A stretch of DNA of 64,000 nt from CAWCKS01 sp963796195 (GCA_963796195.1 CAWCKS010000002.1:248001-312000); one strand, 5' to 3'. Counted from the stretch's first letter, positions 1-11,577 are shown. The notes: generated by a model from the letters alone, not told the origin. Numbers and translations are program-made.

Positions 1-1
1 G

Positions 2-244
2 CGCATGAGCGATCCCGATCGCGTGCTCGAGATGTGGTGGGCCGCATTCCTGCAGCAATACAACAAGGGAGGCTATCTGAATGTTTGCGTGCATCCCTAT
101 GTCTCCGGGCGCGCGCTGCGAATCGAGATGCTCGATCAATTGATCCGTCGCATGCGGCGATTGCCCGGCGTGTGGTTTGCGACCTGCGAGGAGACCGCGC
201 GCTGGTGCCTGAAACATTTTCCGGCGCGACGGCTGACCTCGTGA
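2..244 (+). CDS. Polysaccharide deacetylase family protein, C-terminal fragment (cut by window edge)
   Basis: The frame is open to the first base of the window and ends at TGA 242-244, so only about the last 80 residues are present. The visible part has the NxxxHPxxSGR and Leu-rich LDQLIRR segments that also close the next gene (LHPGNTGW, LLDQFLDF), so the two look like tandem paralogues of the NodB/PuuE-like carbohydrate esterase group. The catalytic N-terminal part lies outside the window. The substrate cannot be told from this fragment. Confidence 0.6.
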   Translation, partial: RMSDPDRVLEMWWAAFLQQYNKGGYLNVCVHPYVSGRALRIEMLDQLIRRMRRLPGVWFATCEETARWCLKHFPARRLTS

Positions 245-290
245 GCGCTGCATGTCCTTCACGGCCGGAGGCACGATTATTCCAGTTCCG

Positions 291-383
291 CTCATTCCCG
301 CGAAAGCGGGAATGCCAGGAACCACGGGAAAGAGCTATGTTTTCCTGGCAAGGACTGGGTCCCCGCTTCCGCGGGGACGAGCG
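291..383. repeat. Two-hairpin palindromic repeat, variant copy
   Basis: Two perfect hairpins, ATTCCCGC-GAAA-GCGGGAAT near 293-314 and GTCCCCGC-TTCC-GCGGGGAC near 359-378, separated by about 45 bp. The arrangement matches the element at 1921-2027 in reverse orientation and is related to the five longer copies elsewhere in the window. Confidence 0.75.
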
Positions 384-431
384 GCAGAGTGGTCAGCGCA
401 ATTCGGTTTCAAGTTGAACGGACCAAAGCCC

Positions 432-1418
432 ATGCCCTGGAAAACCAACTATACGATCTCGGATGAAATCGGTGTTGCAGACCGCGACATCGTCTGGCCC
501 GATGGCAACAGATGTTGCTTCAACGTCGTGGTCGACCTCAGCCTGGCGAGCGGGCCGGAGGGCCTTAAGCCTTCCGACCTCACGACGATGGATGCGGTGT
601 TTGCGATGGGGGACGGTCTCGCCGGGCTGCTCGACGTCCTCAGCTCACACAAGATCGTTGCAACCGTCGCAGTGCCTGCCGCGATGGCGAAGGTCTATCC
701 CAAAGCCGTGGAAACAGTTCTGAAGCGGGGCCACGAGGTCGCGGCCGAAGGCCTGTTCCACGAAGACGTCTCGCAACTCCCGCTCGAGGACGAGCGCGCG
801 CGCATGAAGGACGCGACGGCCATATTGTCCGAGATCATCGGTTCGCGGCCGGCCGGCTGGTACGACCTGCCACGCCGCGACGACAAATTTGCCGTCGGCG
901 CGATCAGTCCGCACACGACGAAGCTGCTGCGCGACGAGGGTTACACCTACATGGGTAACGGTCTGGCGGACGATGCGCCGCATTACAGCGTCATCGATTT
1001 CGCCACGGGACAAGCAATTCTCGCGATGCCCTATTACTATCATTTCGACGATCAGTTTTTCATGCAGTTTCCGCGCCGCGGATCGGGGCTGGAGAATCCG
1101 GACATCCTGTTTCGCAACTGGAAGGCGGAATTCGCAGCCCAGTACAAGCGCGGCCGCTTCTTCAACATGACCTTGCATCCCGGCAACACCGGCTGGTGCA
1201 ATCGCCTGTACCTGCTCGATCAGTTCCTCGATTTCGTGCGATCACAGCCCAAGGTCTGGAACGCAGCCAGTCGCGATTGCGCCGCGTACTGGATCGCAAA
1301 ATATCCGCCCGAGACCCATCTCAAGCTGGAGCCCAGCATCTGGACAGGACTATCCCGGCAGCCTGAGTTGAGCCAGGCGTCGAGGCGGAAACCTGGAACC
1401 CTCAGGATGAGGGGATGA
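432..1418 (+). CDS. Polysaccharide deacetylase family protein (NodB/PuuE-like)
   Basis: About 328 residues, matching the polysaccharide deacetylase superfamily that removes acyl or amide groups from carbohydrates or ureide-like compounds. The open frame runs back to 252, but the stretch before ATG 432 is a palindromic repeat (291-383), so translation most likely starts at 432 (MPWKTNYT). The expected late His motif is visible as LHPGNTGW near residue 250; the usual N-terminal TFDDG motif is replaced by VDLSLAS, as in non-canonical members. No signal peptide is evident, suggesting a cytoplasmic enzyme. The last roughly 20 residues (RRKPGTLRMRG) are encoded inside a piece of another dispersed repeat, so the C-terminus may be a recent extension. 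It follows a paralogue 190 bp upstream. Confidence 0.75.
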   Translation: MPWKTNYTISDEIGVADRDIVWPDGNRCCFNVVVDLSLASGPEGLKPSDLTTMDAVFAMGDGLAGLLDVLSSHKIVATVAVPAAMAKVYPKAVETVLKRGHEVAAEGLFHEDVSQLPLEDERARMKDATAILSEIIGSRPAGWYDLPRRDDKFAVGAISPHTTKLLRDEGYTYMGNGLADDAPHYSVIDFATGQAILAMPYYYHFDDQFFMQFPRRGSGLENPDILFRNWKAEFAAQYKRGRFFNMTLHPGNTGWCNRLYLLDQFLDFVRSQPKVWNAASRDCAAYWIAKYPPETHLKLEPSIWTGLSRQPELSQASRRKPGTLRMRG

Positions 1419-1432
1419 GAGAACTGGTCGTC

Positions 1433-1849
1433 TCAGCTCAAACTTTTTGCCGCACTGCTTTGCTGGAAGTGCTCGACGGCGCCATCGATTTGAACCCAGT
1501 GATGTTTCGACTGCTCGAAAACCGATCTGACGGGGGCCGGGTAGTTTGGGTCGGTCAGCGCGCCGACGGCAACGCCGATCATCGACGGCAGGATGTCGGC
1601 CTTCCAGTAAACCGTCGACCCGCAGTCTGGACAAAAGTGGATGTGGACCTTGCCGCCGCTGTCGCCATCGCGGGTGAACTGTTTCGCAGTTCCGGAAATG
1701 GCGACGGCGTCGACCGGATAAAAGGCGCCGACGCTGAATGGCGCGCCGGTTCTGCGCTGGCAGTCGAGACAATGACAGGCGATAACCAGTTTTGATGGCG
1801 CTGGAAGCGTGAGCGTGAGAGCGCCGCAACTGCATCGGGCATCAGGCAT
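1433..1849 (-). CDS. GFA family protein (glutathione-dependent formaldehyde-activating-like)
   Basis: 138 residues with the zinc-binding cysteine pattern of the GFA fold: C6-x-C8, C25-H-C27-x-x-C30 and C73-x-x-C76 (FCPDCGS). The archetype promotes S-hydroxymethylglutathione formation, but most members have no tested reaction, so a role in formaldehyde handling is only a family-level guess. The start at 1849 is chosen because GGAGG lies 8 bases upstream (minus strand, 1858-1863) and the protein begins directly with the conserved domain; the frame continues further upstream into repeat DNA. It converges on the upstream deacetylase gene with only 14 bp between the two stops. Confidence 0.85.
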   Translation of the reverse strand: MPDARCSCGALTLTLPAPSKLVIACHCLDCQRRTGAPFSVGAFYPVDAVAISGTAKQFTRDGDSGGKVHIHFCPDCGSTVYWKADILPSMIGVAVGALTDPNYPAPVRSVFEQSKHHWVQIDGAVEHFQQSSAAKSLS

Positions 1850-1920
1850 TGGGAAAACCTCCGTTTGGTATCGTTGGCTTGTGGCGGCAGCGTCGGCGCC
1901 TCGAACCCATTCGAGCCTCT

Positions 1921-2027
1921 CATTCCCCGCTCGTCCCCGCGGACGCGGGGACCCAGTTTTTGCCAAGCAATCAACACCTCATTATTTTGATTGCTCCTGG
2001 ATTCCCGCTTTCGCGGGAATGAGCGGA
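1921..2027. repeat. Two-hairpin palindromic repeat, variant copy (reverse orientation)
   Basis: Hairpin GTCCCCGC-GGAC-GCGGGGAC at 1933-1952 and hairpin ATTCCCGC-TTTC-GCGGGAAT at 2001-2020. Together they mirror the copy at 291-383, with the GTCCCC arm first. Confidence 0.75.
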
Positions 2028-2055
2028 GCTAAACTCATCACGCTAAAGCACGCGG

Positions 2056-2117
2056 CCTCATCCTTCGAGACGCCCTGCTTCGCGCAAGGGCGCTGCGCAG
2101 GGCTCCTCAGGATGAGG
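2056..2117. repeat. CCTCATCCTTCGAGACG-type palindromic repeat
   Basis: A long hairpin that starts CCTCATCCTTCGAGACG and ends CTCCTCAGGATGAGG, with a GC-rich tip. Related copies occur at 22799, 39995, 40060, 43974 and 48837. It lies just downstream of the small membrane protein gene, where it could act as an mRNA 3' hairpin. Confidence 0.8.
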
Positions 2118-2150
2118 GAAAAGACTCGGATAAGATCGGGGAGAAAAAGC

Positions 2151-2711
2151 TCAGCGCACCGTTTGCGCGCGGCGGCGCATGCGCATGACGATGCGCCAGA
2201 AGCGGCGGAACGCTTCGCTCTGCCATTGCAGCATCGACTGGCGCAGCTGCTGCCGGAACGGCTCGACCAGCTGTTGCGCCAGTTCGCGCCACTGCACGAT
2301 CTTGTCGTAGGCGGCGCGGAACCAGTCCATCTGCAGCAGCTTGTCGCGCGTCACCGCGAACAGGAACGAGGTCACGCCGAGGCCGAGCAGCTTGGCAAAC
2401 ACGATGGTCGTGATCGCCCCCAGCCATTGCTCGTGGGCGAAGAACCAGATCGCCAGCAGCTTCAGCGGGAACAACAGCGCGGCCGGCACCGCAAACACCA
2501 ACAGAGTGGCCGGCGGCGACAGCTCCTCGACCTGCTCGGCGATCAGAGCTTTGAGCGCCTGCATCGGCAGCACGGCGACACAGCGCTCGACGATCGGCTC
2601 GAGACGGTCCCACAGCCACGCTTCGATCACGAAGATCAGCGCCACCACGAACCAGAACAGCCGGATGAGGGAGCGCCACATGTCTTTTGCGTGGTTCCAG
2701 GCGAGATTCAT
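2151..2711 (-). CDS. Uncharacterised small membrane protein next to lpdA
   Basis: 186 residues. Two to three hydrophobic segments are visible (LIRLFWFVVALIFVIEAW near residues 15-32; TLLVFAVPAALLFPLKLLAIWFF near 69-91; a third around 100-118), followed by a basic, amphipathic C-terminal tail rich in Gln and Arg that is probably cytoplasmic. The start at 2711 was chosen because the frame upstream overlaps the lpdA coding end. Only 5 bp separate it from the lpdA stop, so it is probably co-transcribed with lpdA. I do not recognise a named family and no function can be read from the sequence. Confidence 0.7.
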   Translation of the reverse strand: MNLAWNHAKDMWRSLIRLFWFVVALIFVIEAWLWDRLEPIVERCVAVLPMQALKALIAEQVEELSPPATLLVFAVPAALLFPLKLLAIWFFAHEQWLGAITTIVFAKLLGLGVTSFLFAVTRDKLLQMDWFRAAYDKIVQWRELAQQLVEPFRQQLRQSMLQWQSEAFRRFWRIVMRMRRRAQTVR

Positions 2712-2716
2712 TGTGT

Positions 2717-4120
2717 CTAAATATGTATCGCCCGCTTGCCCACCGCAAGCGCCGCTTCCTTGACCGCCTCGGAGCGAGTCGGATGCGCGTGACATGTTCG
2801 GGCTAAATCCTCGGCAGACCCACCAAATTCCATTAGTACGGCGCATTCATGAATCATTTCACCCACCTCCACGCCGACCATATGCACGCCGAGCACCCGG
2901 TCGGTCCTGGCGTCCGCAAGAAATTTCACAAATCCGTCAGTGGCCTGGTTCGATTTTGCGCGGCCATTGGCGGTAAACGGAAACTTACCGACGTTATAAG
3001 CTATCCCGGCCTGCTTTAGCTCCTCTTCCGTCTTCCCGACCGAAGCAACTTCCGGTGATGTGTAGACCACGGCCGGAATAACGTCGTAATTCACGTGGCC
3101 GGCCTGGCCGGCGAGAATCTCAGCGATTGCAACGCCTTCATCCTCGGCCTTGTGCGCCAGCATCGGTCCGGCGATGACGTCGCCGATGGCGTATATGCCA
3201 CTGATATTGGTGGCGAAATGCGCATCGGTGACGATGCGGCCGCGATTGTCTGTTGCAACGCCCGCGTCCTTCAGGCCGAGGCCTTCGGTCACCGGGACGC
3301 GACCGATCGCAACCAGCACGACGTCGGCCTCCAGGGTCTGTCCGGCGCCGCCGGCCGCCGGTTCAACCTGCGCCTTCACGAGTTTTGCCGAGGTGTCGAC
3401 CGCGGTGACCTTCGAGCCGAGCATGAACTTGATGCCCTGCTTTTCGAGAATGCGCTGGAATTGCCGGCACACCTCGCCGTCCATGCCGGGCAGAATGCGA
3501 TCGAGAAATTCGACGACGGTGACGTCGGCGCCCAGCCGCCGCCACACCGAGCCGAGCTCGAGGCCAATCACGCCGGCGCCGATCACGAGCAGTTTTTGCG
3601 GCACCTTTTCCAGCTTGAGCGCGCCTTCGGATGAGATGATGCGTTTCTCGTCGATCTCGATGCCTTTCAGCTTGGCGACATCGGAGCCGGTGGCGATGAC
3701 GATGTTCTTCGACTCGATCGTTTGCGTCTTGCCGTCGGCGGCCTTCACCTCGACCTTGCCGGTGCCCAGGATGCGACCGGTGCCGGCAAACGCGTCGATC
3801 TTGTTCTTCTTGAACAGGAAGGCGACGCCCTTGACGTTGCCGTCGACCGCCTGGTCCTTGAACTTGAGCAGCGTCGGCAGGTCGAGCTCGGGGGCCGAGA
3901 CCTTGATGCCCATCTTCGGGAATTTGTGGCCGGCCTCCTCGAACAGCTCGGACGCGTAAAGCAGCGCCTTCGACGGGATGCAGCCGATGTTGAGGCAGGT
4001 GCCGCCATAGGTCGGCCACTTCTCGACCACCGCGACCTTCATGCCGAGCTGCGCCGCGCGGATCGCGCAGACATAGCCGCCGGGGCCAGTGCCGATCACG
4101 GTGAGATCATAACTTGCCAT
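2717..4120 (-). CDS. lpdA: Dihydrolipoyl dehydrogenase (E3)
   Basis: 467 residues, the usual length for the FAD/NAD flavoprotein that reoxidises the dihydrolipoyl groups of 2-oxoacid dehydrogenase complexes. The FAD-binding GTGPGG is at residues 10-15, the redox-active disulfide is C42-LNIG-C47, the second Rossmann motif GAGVIGLELG sits near 180, and the C-terminal HAHPTRSE holds the catalytic His-Glu pair. It is the last enzyme gene of the TCA block that also holds the E1 (sucA) and E2 (sucB) genes, so it most likely serves the 2-oxoglutarate dehydrogenase complex. The frame is intact, unlike sucA and sucB. Confidence 0.97.
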   Translation of the reverse strand: MASYDLTVIGTGPGGYVCAIRAAQLGMKVAVVEKWPTYGGTCLNIGCIPSKALLYASELFEEAGHKFPKMGIKVSAPELDLPTLLKFKDQAVDGNVKGVAFLFKKNKIDAFAGTGRILGTGKVEVKAADGKTQTIESKNIVIATGSDVAKLKGIEIDEKRIISSEGALKLEKVPQKLLVIGAGVIGLELGSVWRRLGADVTVVEFLDRILPGMDGEVCRQFQRILEKQGIKFMLGSKVTAVDTSAKLVKAQVEPAAGGAGQTLEADVVLVAIGRVPVTEGLGLKDAGVATDNRGRIVTDAHFATNISGIYAIGDVIAGPMLAHKAEDEGVAIAEILAGQAGHVNYDVIPAVVYTSPEVASVGKTEEELKQAGIAYNVGKFPFTANGRAKSNQATDGFVKFLADARTDRVLGVHMVGVEVGEMIHECAVLMEFGGSAEDLARTCHAHPTRSEAVKEAALAVGKRAIHI

Positions 4121-4167
4121 TGCCGTGTCCCCTTAAGAGCTACGCGCATCCCGCTCGCTGATCCACG

Positions 4168-4911
4168 TCAACGCCCGCCGGACACGTCGAAAATCGTTCC
4201 CGTCACATAAGAGGCTTCGTCGGAGATCAGCCACACCACCGCGTTGGCGACCTCGGTCGCCGTGCCGATGCGTTGCATCGGGACCGTCGGACGCAACCGC
4301 TCCAGCCTCGCGGCGTCGCCGCCGCTGGCGTGAATATCGGTGTCGATGAGGCCGGGCCGGATCGCGTTGACGCGAATGCCTTCATTGGCGACCTCGCGGG
4401 CGAGCCCGATCGTCATGGTGTCGATCGCGCCCTTCGATGCGGCGTAGTCGATATAGGTGTTCGGTGCGCCGAGTGTCGCGGCCATCGATGACAGGTTGAC
4501 GATGACGCCGCCCTTAGCCCCGTGGCGCGTCGACATCCGCCGCACCGCCTCGCGCGCGCAGATCAAACTGCCGACCACGTTGACCGACATCATGCGCTGG
4601 AAGCGCTCGGTCGACATCTCGTCGAGGCGGATCGACGGTGCGACAATGCCGGCATTGTTGACCAGCACGCCGAGTGGCCCGAGCGAATCGGCCTTGGCGA
4701 ACAGGCTCATGATTTCGCTCTCGATGCCGACGTCGCAGCGCACGGCGGCGGCCGTGCCGCCGGCAACTTCGATGCCCGTGACCGTGTCATCGGCCGCCTT
4801 TGCATTGCTGCGATAGCCGATGCAAACCTTGTAGCCGCGCTTAGCCAGCGCAAAGGCCACGGCGCGGCCGATGCCGCGGCTTCCTCCAGTGATGACGGCG
4901 ACGCGGTTCAT
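4168..4911 (-). CDS. SDR family oxidoreductase
   Basis: 247 residues of classical short-chain dehydrogenase type. The cofactor motif TGGSRGIG is at residues 8-15, NNAG at 85-88, the catalytic Ser at 141-142, and the Tyr156-x-x-x-Lys160 pair (YAASK). The YRS segment after beta-strand 2 (residues 33-35) suggests NADP(H) preference. The start at 4911 places the glycine motif at the normal distance; the open frame extends about 66 codons further but overlaps the LysE gene. It lies between lpdA and the LysE gene on the same strand. Substrate unknown. Confidence 0.85.
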   Translation of the reverse strand: MNRVAVITGGSRGIGRAVAFALAKRGYKVCIGYRSNAKAADDTVTGIEVAGGTAAAVRCDVGIESEIMSLFAKADSLGPLGVLVNNAGIVAPSIRLDEMSTERFQRMMSVNVVGSLICAREAVRRMSTRHGAKGGVIVNLSSMAATLGAPNTYIDYAASKGAIDTMTIGLAREVANEGIRVNAIRPGLIDTDIHASGGDAARLERLRPTVPMQRIGTATEVANAVVWLISDEASYVTGTIFDVSGGR

Positions 4912-4930
4912 CGGCTGTCTGGCCCTCCTG

Positions 4931-5575
4931 CTAATTCGCCCGCTGCAAGGCGATGCGGACGCCGAGCGCGATGAAGACGAGGCCGGTGACGCGATTGATC
5001 CAGTGGCCCATCCGCTCGAACGCCGCACGCATCGAGCGCGTGGTGAAGAACACCGCGACCACGGAAAACCACAGCGCAAGGAAGACAGCGAGCGCGGCGC
5101 CATAGGCAAACTGCGTCGCCGCCGGCGTCTCGCGCGAGATGATGGTGGCGAACAGCGAGACGAAGAACAGCGTCGCCTTCGGGTTCAGCAGGTTGGTCAG
5201 GAAGCCGACGGTGTAGGATTTTGTTGCCGAGCGATCCTGCGCGACGGGCGCGGCGTAGGTCTCACTTTCGCTGGGAGACGGGCCATTGCCCGCCATCAGC
5301 GAGCGAATGCCGAGATAAGCGAGATAGCCGGCGCCGCACCACTTCACGATGGTGAAGATCAGGACCGACTGCGCGATGATCAGCCCGACGCCGGTGACGG
5401 TGTAGGCGACATGGATCATGATCGCCGACCCCACACCGATGGCACAGATAATGCCGGCACGGCGGCCGAACGAAATGCTCTCGCGCACCACGCTGGCGAA
5501 ATCCGCACCCGGCGCGATCGCCGCCAGCACGAACACGCCGAACAGGGCAAGAAATTCGGGGGCGAGGAAGGTCAT
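4931..5575 (-). CDS. LysE family translocator
   Basis: 214 residues with about six hydrophobic segments and the N-terminal pattern of the LysE/RhtB superfamily (APEFLALFGVFVLAAIAPGADF). These inner-membrane proteins export amino acids or small hydrophilic metabolites. The conserved TNLLNPKATLFF segment near residue 125 is typical. The substrate cannot be assigned. The start ATG at 5575 is 9 bp from the DUF2442 stop upstream, and the stop is 19 bp from the SDR start downstream, so co-transcription is likely. Confidence 0.88.
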   Translation of the reverse strand: MTFLAPEFLALFGVFVLAAIAPGADFASVVRESISFGRRAGIICAIGVGSAIMIHVAYTVTGVGLIIAQSVLIFTIVKWCGAGYLAYLGIRSLMAGNGPSPSESETYAAPVAQDRSATKSYTVGFLTNLLNPKATLFFVSLFATIISRETPAATQFAYGAALAVFLALWFSVVAVFFTTRSMRAAFERMGHWINRVTGLVFIALGVRIALQRAN

Positions 5576-5583
5576 GGCGGCCG

Positions 5584-5874
5584 CTAACTGGCAATCAGCT
5601 TGTGCAATTCGGCCTGCTTCTCAGCGTCGTGTCGCAGCGAATCTGCGCCAAAATCGAGTTGCTGTCCTTTGTTATCGGTCCAGAAGACATGATGACCATA
5701 CTGATCCAGCTGGACCTTCTGAAAATTCTTCGGCTTTTGTAGCCAGGAGAGGACCTTGCCGCGTGCAATAATGGGCCGCACGTCCACCACGCCGACGTAG
5801 CCGTCCGTGAAGGTCAGCTTCAGAACGCCATGGATGACGGGTTCGACGGATACAATTCTCGGAAGTTTCTTCAT
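5584..5874 (-). CDS. DUF2442 domain-containing protein
   Basis: 96 residues matching the DUF2442 family (RIVSVEPVIHGVLKLTFTDG near the start; conserved core VDVRPII and a following hydrophobic stretch). The ATG at 5874 overlaps the TGA of the DUF4160 gene (ATGA), which indicates translational coupling. DUF4160-DUF2442 pairs are a recurrent bacterial two-gene module and have been suggested to be toxin-antitoxin-like, but I know of no firm biochemical assignment. The pair interrupts the sucB-to-lpdA interval and could be an insertion into that block. Confidence 0.8.
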   Translation of the reverse strand: MKKLPRIVSVEPVIHGVLKLTFTDGYVGVVDVRPIIARGKVLSWLQKPKNFQKVQLDQYGHHVFWTDNKGQQLDFGADSLRHDAEKQAELHKLIAS

Positions 5875-6122
5875 TTCAGGCTTCCAACAGGCTTGCCTTC
5901 CCGTACGCGATCCCATGTTCCCATGAGACGCTCACGCCTCGGCTTTGCCCACCTGCGCACCGCAGCGATTTTCGACCTCGGAAGTTCGCCAGCAACAATC
6001 TTTAGCGAACCGATCTCGAACACCGCCCGGTACTCGGCGAACAGTGCATGAAAATGCGGCGGCGGATGGTCATTCCAATACATCATGATGCGAACGCCGT
6101 CGATGCTCGCTATCGATGGCAT
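5871..6122 (-). CDS. DUF4160 domain-containing protein
   Basis: 83 residues. The start MPSIASIDGVRIMMYWNDH, the PPPHFHA motif at residues 20-26 and a positively charged C-terminus (RRWAKPRRERLMGTWDRV) are typical of DUF4160. The stop overlaps the start of the DUF2442 gene by ATGA. The gene starts only 7 bp after the sucB stop, so it could be transcribed from the TCA operon. Function unknown. Confidence 0.82.
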   Translation of the reverse strand: MPSIASIDGVRIMMYWNDHPPPHFHALFAEYRAVFEIGSLKIVAGELPRSKIAAVRRWAKPRRERLMGTWDRVREGKPVGSLK

Positions 6123-6129
6123 GAGCGCA

Positions 6130-7373
<1,244 letters not shown>

Positions 7374-7415
7374 GATCTGCCTTTCGGTCTATCGCTTGTC
7401 GCGAGATGCAACCGG

Positions 7416-7557
7416 AGTCGTCCCCGCGAACGCGGGGACCCATAGCCCCTGTGCTGCTTGCCTCGCCGTGTCGCTCAAAGAAAAATCCAGTTCACGCAAT
7501 CCCGTCATCTCGCGTCTGCTGCGGAGTATGGGTCCCCGCGTTCGCGGGGGACGACTG
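7416..7557. repeat. Polar two-hairpin element, copy 1
   Basis: Left hairpin GTCCCCGC-GAAC-GCGGGGAC at 7420-7439 followed by CCATAGCCCCTG; about 80 bp of poorly conserved spacer; then CTGCGGAGTATGGGTCCCC opening the right hairpin near 7532-7552. It occupies the gap between sucA and sucB inside an operon, so it must be transcribed. Confidence 0.82.
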
Positions 7558-7568
7558 GAGAACGCGGT

Positions 7569-10540
7569 TCAGTTCAACGCTTCGTCGAGGAACGCCTTGA
7601 GCTGGGCGAGATGTTTTGACATCAACCCGGTCGCGGTCGCCGCCATCGCCGGCCGGCCGGCATAGCGCGGCCGCCTGTGAACAGCGCCGATCTGGTTGAA
7701 CACCCACTCCAGATACGGCTCGATAAAATGCCAGGCGCCCATATTGCGCGGCTCCTCCTGGCACCACACGAACTCGGCTTCCTTGAAGCGGCTCAGTTCC
7801 TGCACCAACGCCTTCATCGGCACCGGGTAAAGCTGCTCGACGCGCATGATGTAGATGTCGTCGATGCCGCGCTTCTCGCGCTCTTCGTAGAGGTCGTAGT
7901 AGACCTTGCCGGTGCACAGGATGACGCGACGGATCTTGTTGTCCGCGACGAGCTTGATCTTCTCGTCCGGCAGCATCTGCGCGTCATCGTAGAGGATGCG
8001 GTGGAACGAGGTGCCCTCGCCCATCTCGTCGAGCCGCGACACCGCCCGCTTGTGACGCAGCAGCGATTTCGGCGTCATCAGAATGAGCGGCTTCCTGATC
8101 TCGCGCTTCAATTGCCGGCGCAGGATGTGGAACAGGTTCGCCGGCGTGGTGCAGTTCGCGACCTGCATGTTGTCCTCGGCGCACATCTGCAGATAGCGCT
8201 CGAGCCGGGCCGAGGAGTGCTCCGGGCCCTGGCCTTCGTAGCCGTGCGGCAGCATGCAGACGAGGCCGCTCATGCGCAGCCACTTGCGTTCGCCCGACGA
8301 GATGAACTGGTCGAACAGCACCTGCGCGCCGTTGGCGAAATCGCCGAACTGCGCTTCCCAGATCGTCAGCGCATTCGGCTCGGCAAGCGAGTAGCCGTAT
8401 TCGAAGCCGAGCACGGCTTCTTCGGACAGGCTCGAGTTGAGCACCTCGTAGCGCGCCTGGTCCGGCGCGATGTGGTTGAACGGCGTGTAGCGGCTCTCGT
8501 CCTCCTGGTCGAAGATCACCGTGTGACGCTGCGAGAAGGTGCCGCGCTCGCTGTCCTGACCCGACAGGCGGACACGATTGCCTTCGCGCAGGATGGTGCA
8601 GAAGGCGAGCGCTTCGCCTGTCGCCCAGTCGATGTCGCGGCCGGACTCGATCGCCTTGGCGCGCGTTTCGAGGAAGCGATGAATGGTGCGATGAACGCGG
8701 AAGCCATCGGGCACCGCGGTGATCTTCTTGCCGATGTCGTGCATGACTTCGAGCGCCACGCCGGTGTTGCCCTTGCGCGGGTCGTCGATCATGTCGGCGA
8801 CCTTCATGCCGGCCCAGCGGCCGTCGAGCCAGTCAGCCTTGTTCGCCTTGTAGCCGAGGGCCGCCTCGAACTCAGCGTCGAGCCTGGCGCGCCAGTCGGC
8901 CTTCATCTTGTCGACTTCGCCCTCGGTGAGGACGCCATCGCCGATCAGGCGCTTGGCATAGATCTCCATGGTCGTCGGGTGCGCCTTGATCGCCTTGTAC
9001 ATCAAGGGCTGGGTGAAGCCCGGCTCATCGCCCTCGTTGTGGCCGTAGCGGCGATAGCAGAACATGTCGATGACCACAGGCTTGTGGAATTTCAGCCTGA
9101 ACTCGGTCGCGACCTTCGCCGCGAACACCACCGCTTCCGGGTCGTCGCCGTTGACGTGGAAGATCGGCGCCTCGATCATCTTGGCCACGTCGGACGGATA
9201 GGGCGACGAGCGCGAATAACGCGGATAGGTCGTAAAGCCGATCTGGTTGTTGACGATGAAGTGGATCGAACCGCCGGTGCGATAGCCCTTCAGATCCGAC
9301 AGGCCAAAACATTCGGCGACCACGCCCTGTCCTGCGAACGCCGCGTCGCCGTGCATCAACAGCGGCAGCACCGAGATGCGCTGATCCGGCGGATCGCCGT
9401 GCTGGTCCTGCTTGGCGCGAACTTTTCCGAACACCACGGGATCGACAATCTCGAGATGCGAGGGATTTGCAGTCAGCGACAGGTGCACCTGGTTGCCGTC
9501 GAACTCGCGATCCGACGAGGCGCCGAGATGATACTTCACGTCGCCGGAGCCTTCGACATCGGCCGGTGTCGACGAACCGCCCTTGAACTCATGGAACAGC
9601 GCGCGGTGCGGCTTGCCCATCACCTGCGTCAGCACGTTGAGGCGGCCGCGGTGCGGCATGCCGACCACGATCTCCTTCACGCCGAGATTGCCGCCGCGCT
9701 TGATGATCTGCTCGAGCGCGGGGATCAGCGACTCGCCGCCGTCGAGGCCGAAGCGCTTGGTGCCGGTGAATTTGACGTCGCAGAATTTTTCGAACCCTTC
9801 CGCCTCGATCAGCTTTTGCAAAATCGCGCGACGGCCTTCCTTGGTAAAACTGATTTCCTTGTCGGGTCCCTCGATGCGCTCCTGAATCCAGGATTTCTGC
9901 GCGACCGTTCGAGATGTGCATGAACTCGACGCCGAGCGTCTGGCAATAGGTGCGGCTGGCAGATCGCGATGATTTCGCGCAAGGTGCCGAACTCGAGCCC
10001 GAGCACGCGATCGAGGAAAATCCGGCGATCGAAATCGGCGTCGGTGAACCCATAGGTGCGCGGATCAAGCTCCTCGGTGTCCTTCGGCGCCTCGAGCCCG
10101 AGCGGATCGAGATTGGCGTGGTAGTGGCCGCGCATGCGGTAGGCGCGGATCAGCATCAGCGCGCGGACCGAATCGCGCGTCGCCTGCTGCACGTCGGCCG
10201 CGGTGAGCTCCGCGCCCTTCGCCTGCGCCGTCGATTGTGCCTTGGCCTGCAGCTTGGCGCCGACTGATTTTTCGACCTCGACCCAGTTGCCATCGAGCGC
10301 GGAGACGGTGTCGTCGCGCGGCACCAGCGGCCAATTGGTCTTTTCCCATGAGGGCCCCTCGGCGTTCCTGACGACGTCGGCCGGGGAATCGCGGAGCGAG
10401 GCAAAGAACTCCTGCCACTCCTTGTCGACGGAGGACGGGTCCTTCTCGTAGCGAGCGTAGATGTCCTCGATGTAGGCGGCGTTCGAACCGTAAAGGAATG
10501 AGGAAACAGCGAATGCTGCGTTCGCGTCCTGACGTGACAT
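7569..10540 (-). CDS. sucA: 2-oxoglutarate dehydrogenase E1 component (frame broken twice)
   Basis: Thiamine-diphosphate E1 that decarboxylates 2-oxoglutarate in the TCA cycle. The N-terminus (FLYGSNAAYIEDIY) and the DPLGL segment near residue 145 are typical, and the large C-terminal frame from 9821 carries the ThDP-binding and transketolase-like regions (GMPHRGRLNVL, GDAAFAGQGV, YGHNEGDEP) to the end. The span is 2972 nt, two bases more than 990 codons. Near 9950 the sequence reads ATCTGCCAGCCGCACC where ATCTGCCAGCGCACC restores IICQRTYCQ-type coding, and near 9908 another extra base sits between HISN and the QKSWIQERIEG-type segment. Both look like single-base insertions in the consensus. 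Confidence 0.95.
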
Positions 10541-10693
10541 GGCGAGTCCTGGAAGGGTTGGGCGGGTCCTGGAAAAGTTCGTTGCGTCGCGGAATCGTGC
10601 TCGATCGGCCCCGGAATCCAGCCGAACAGGCTCCGGGGTTACGTTTACCTTATTTAATCTCGGTGTGCGCGATGAAAAGCGCCTAGGACTGAA

Positions 10694-11577
<884 letters not shown>

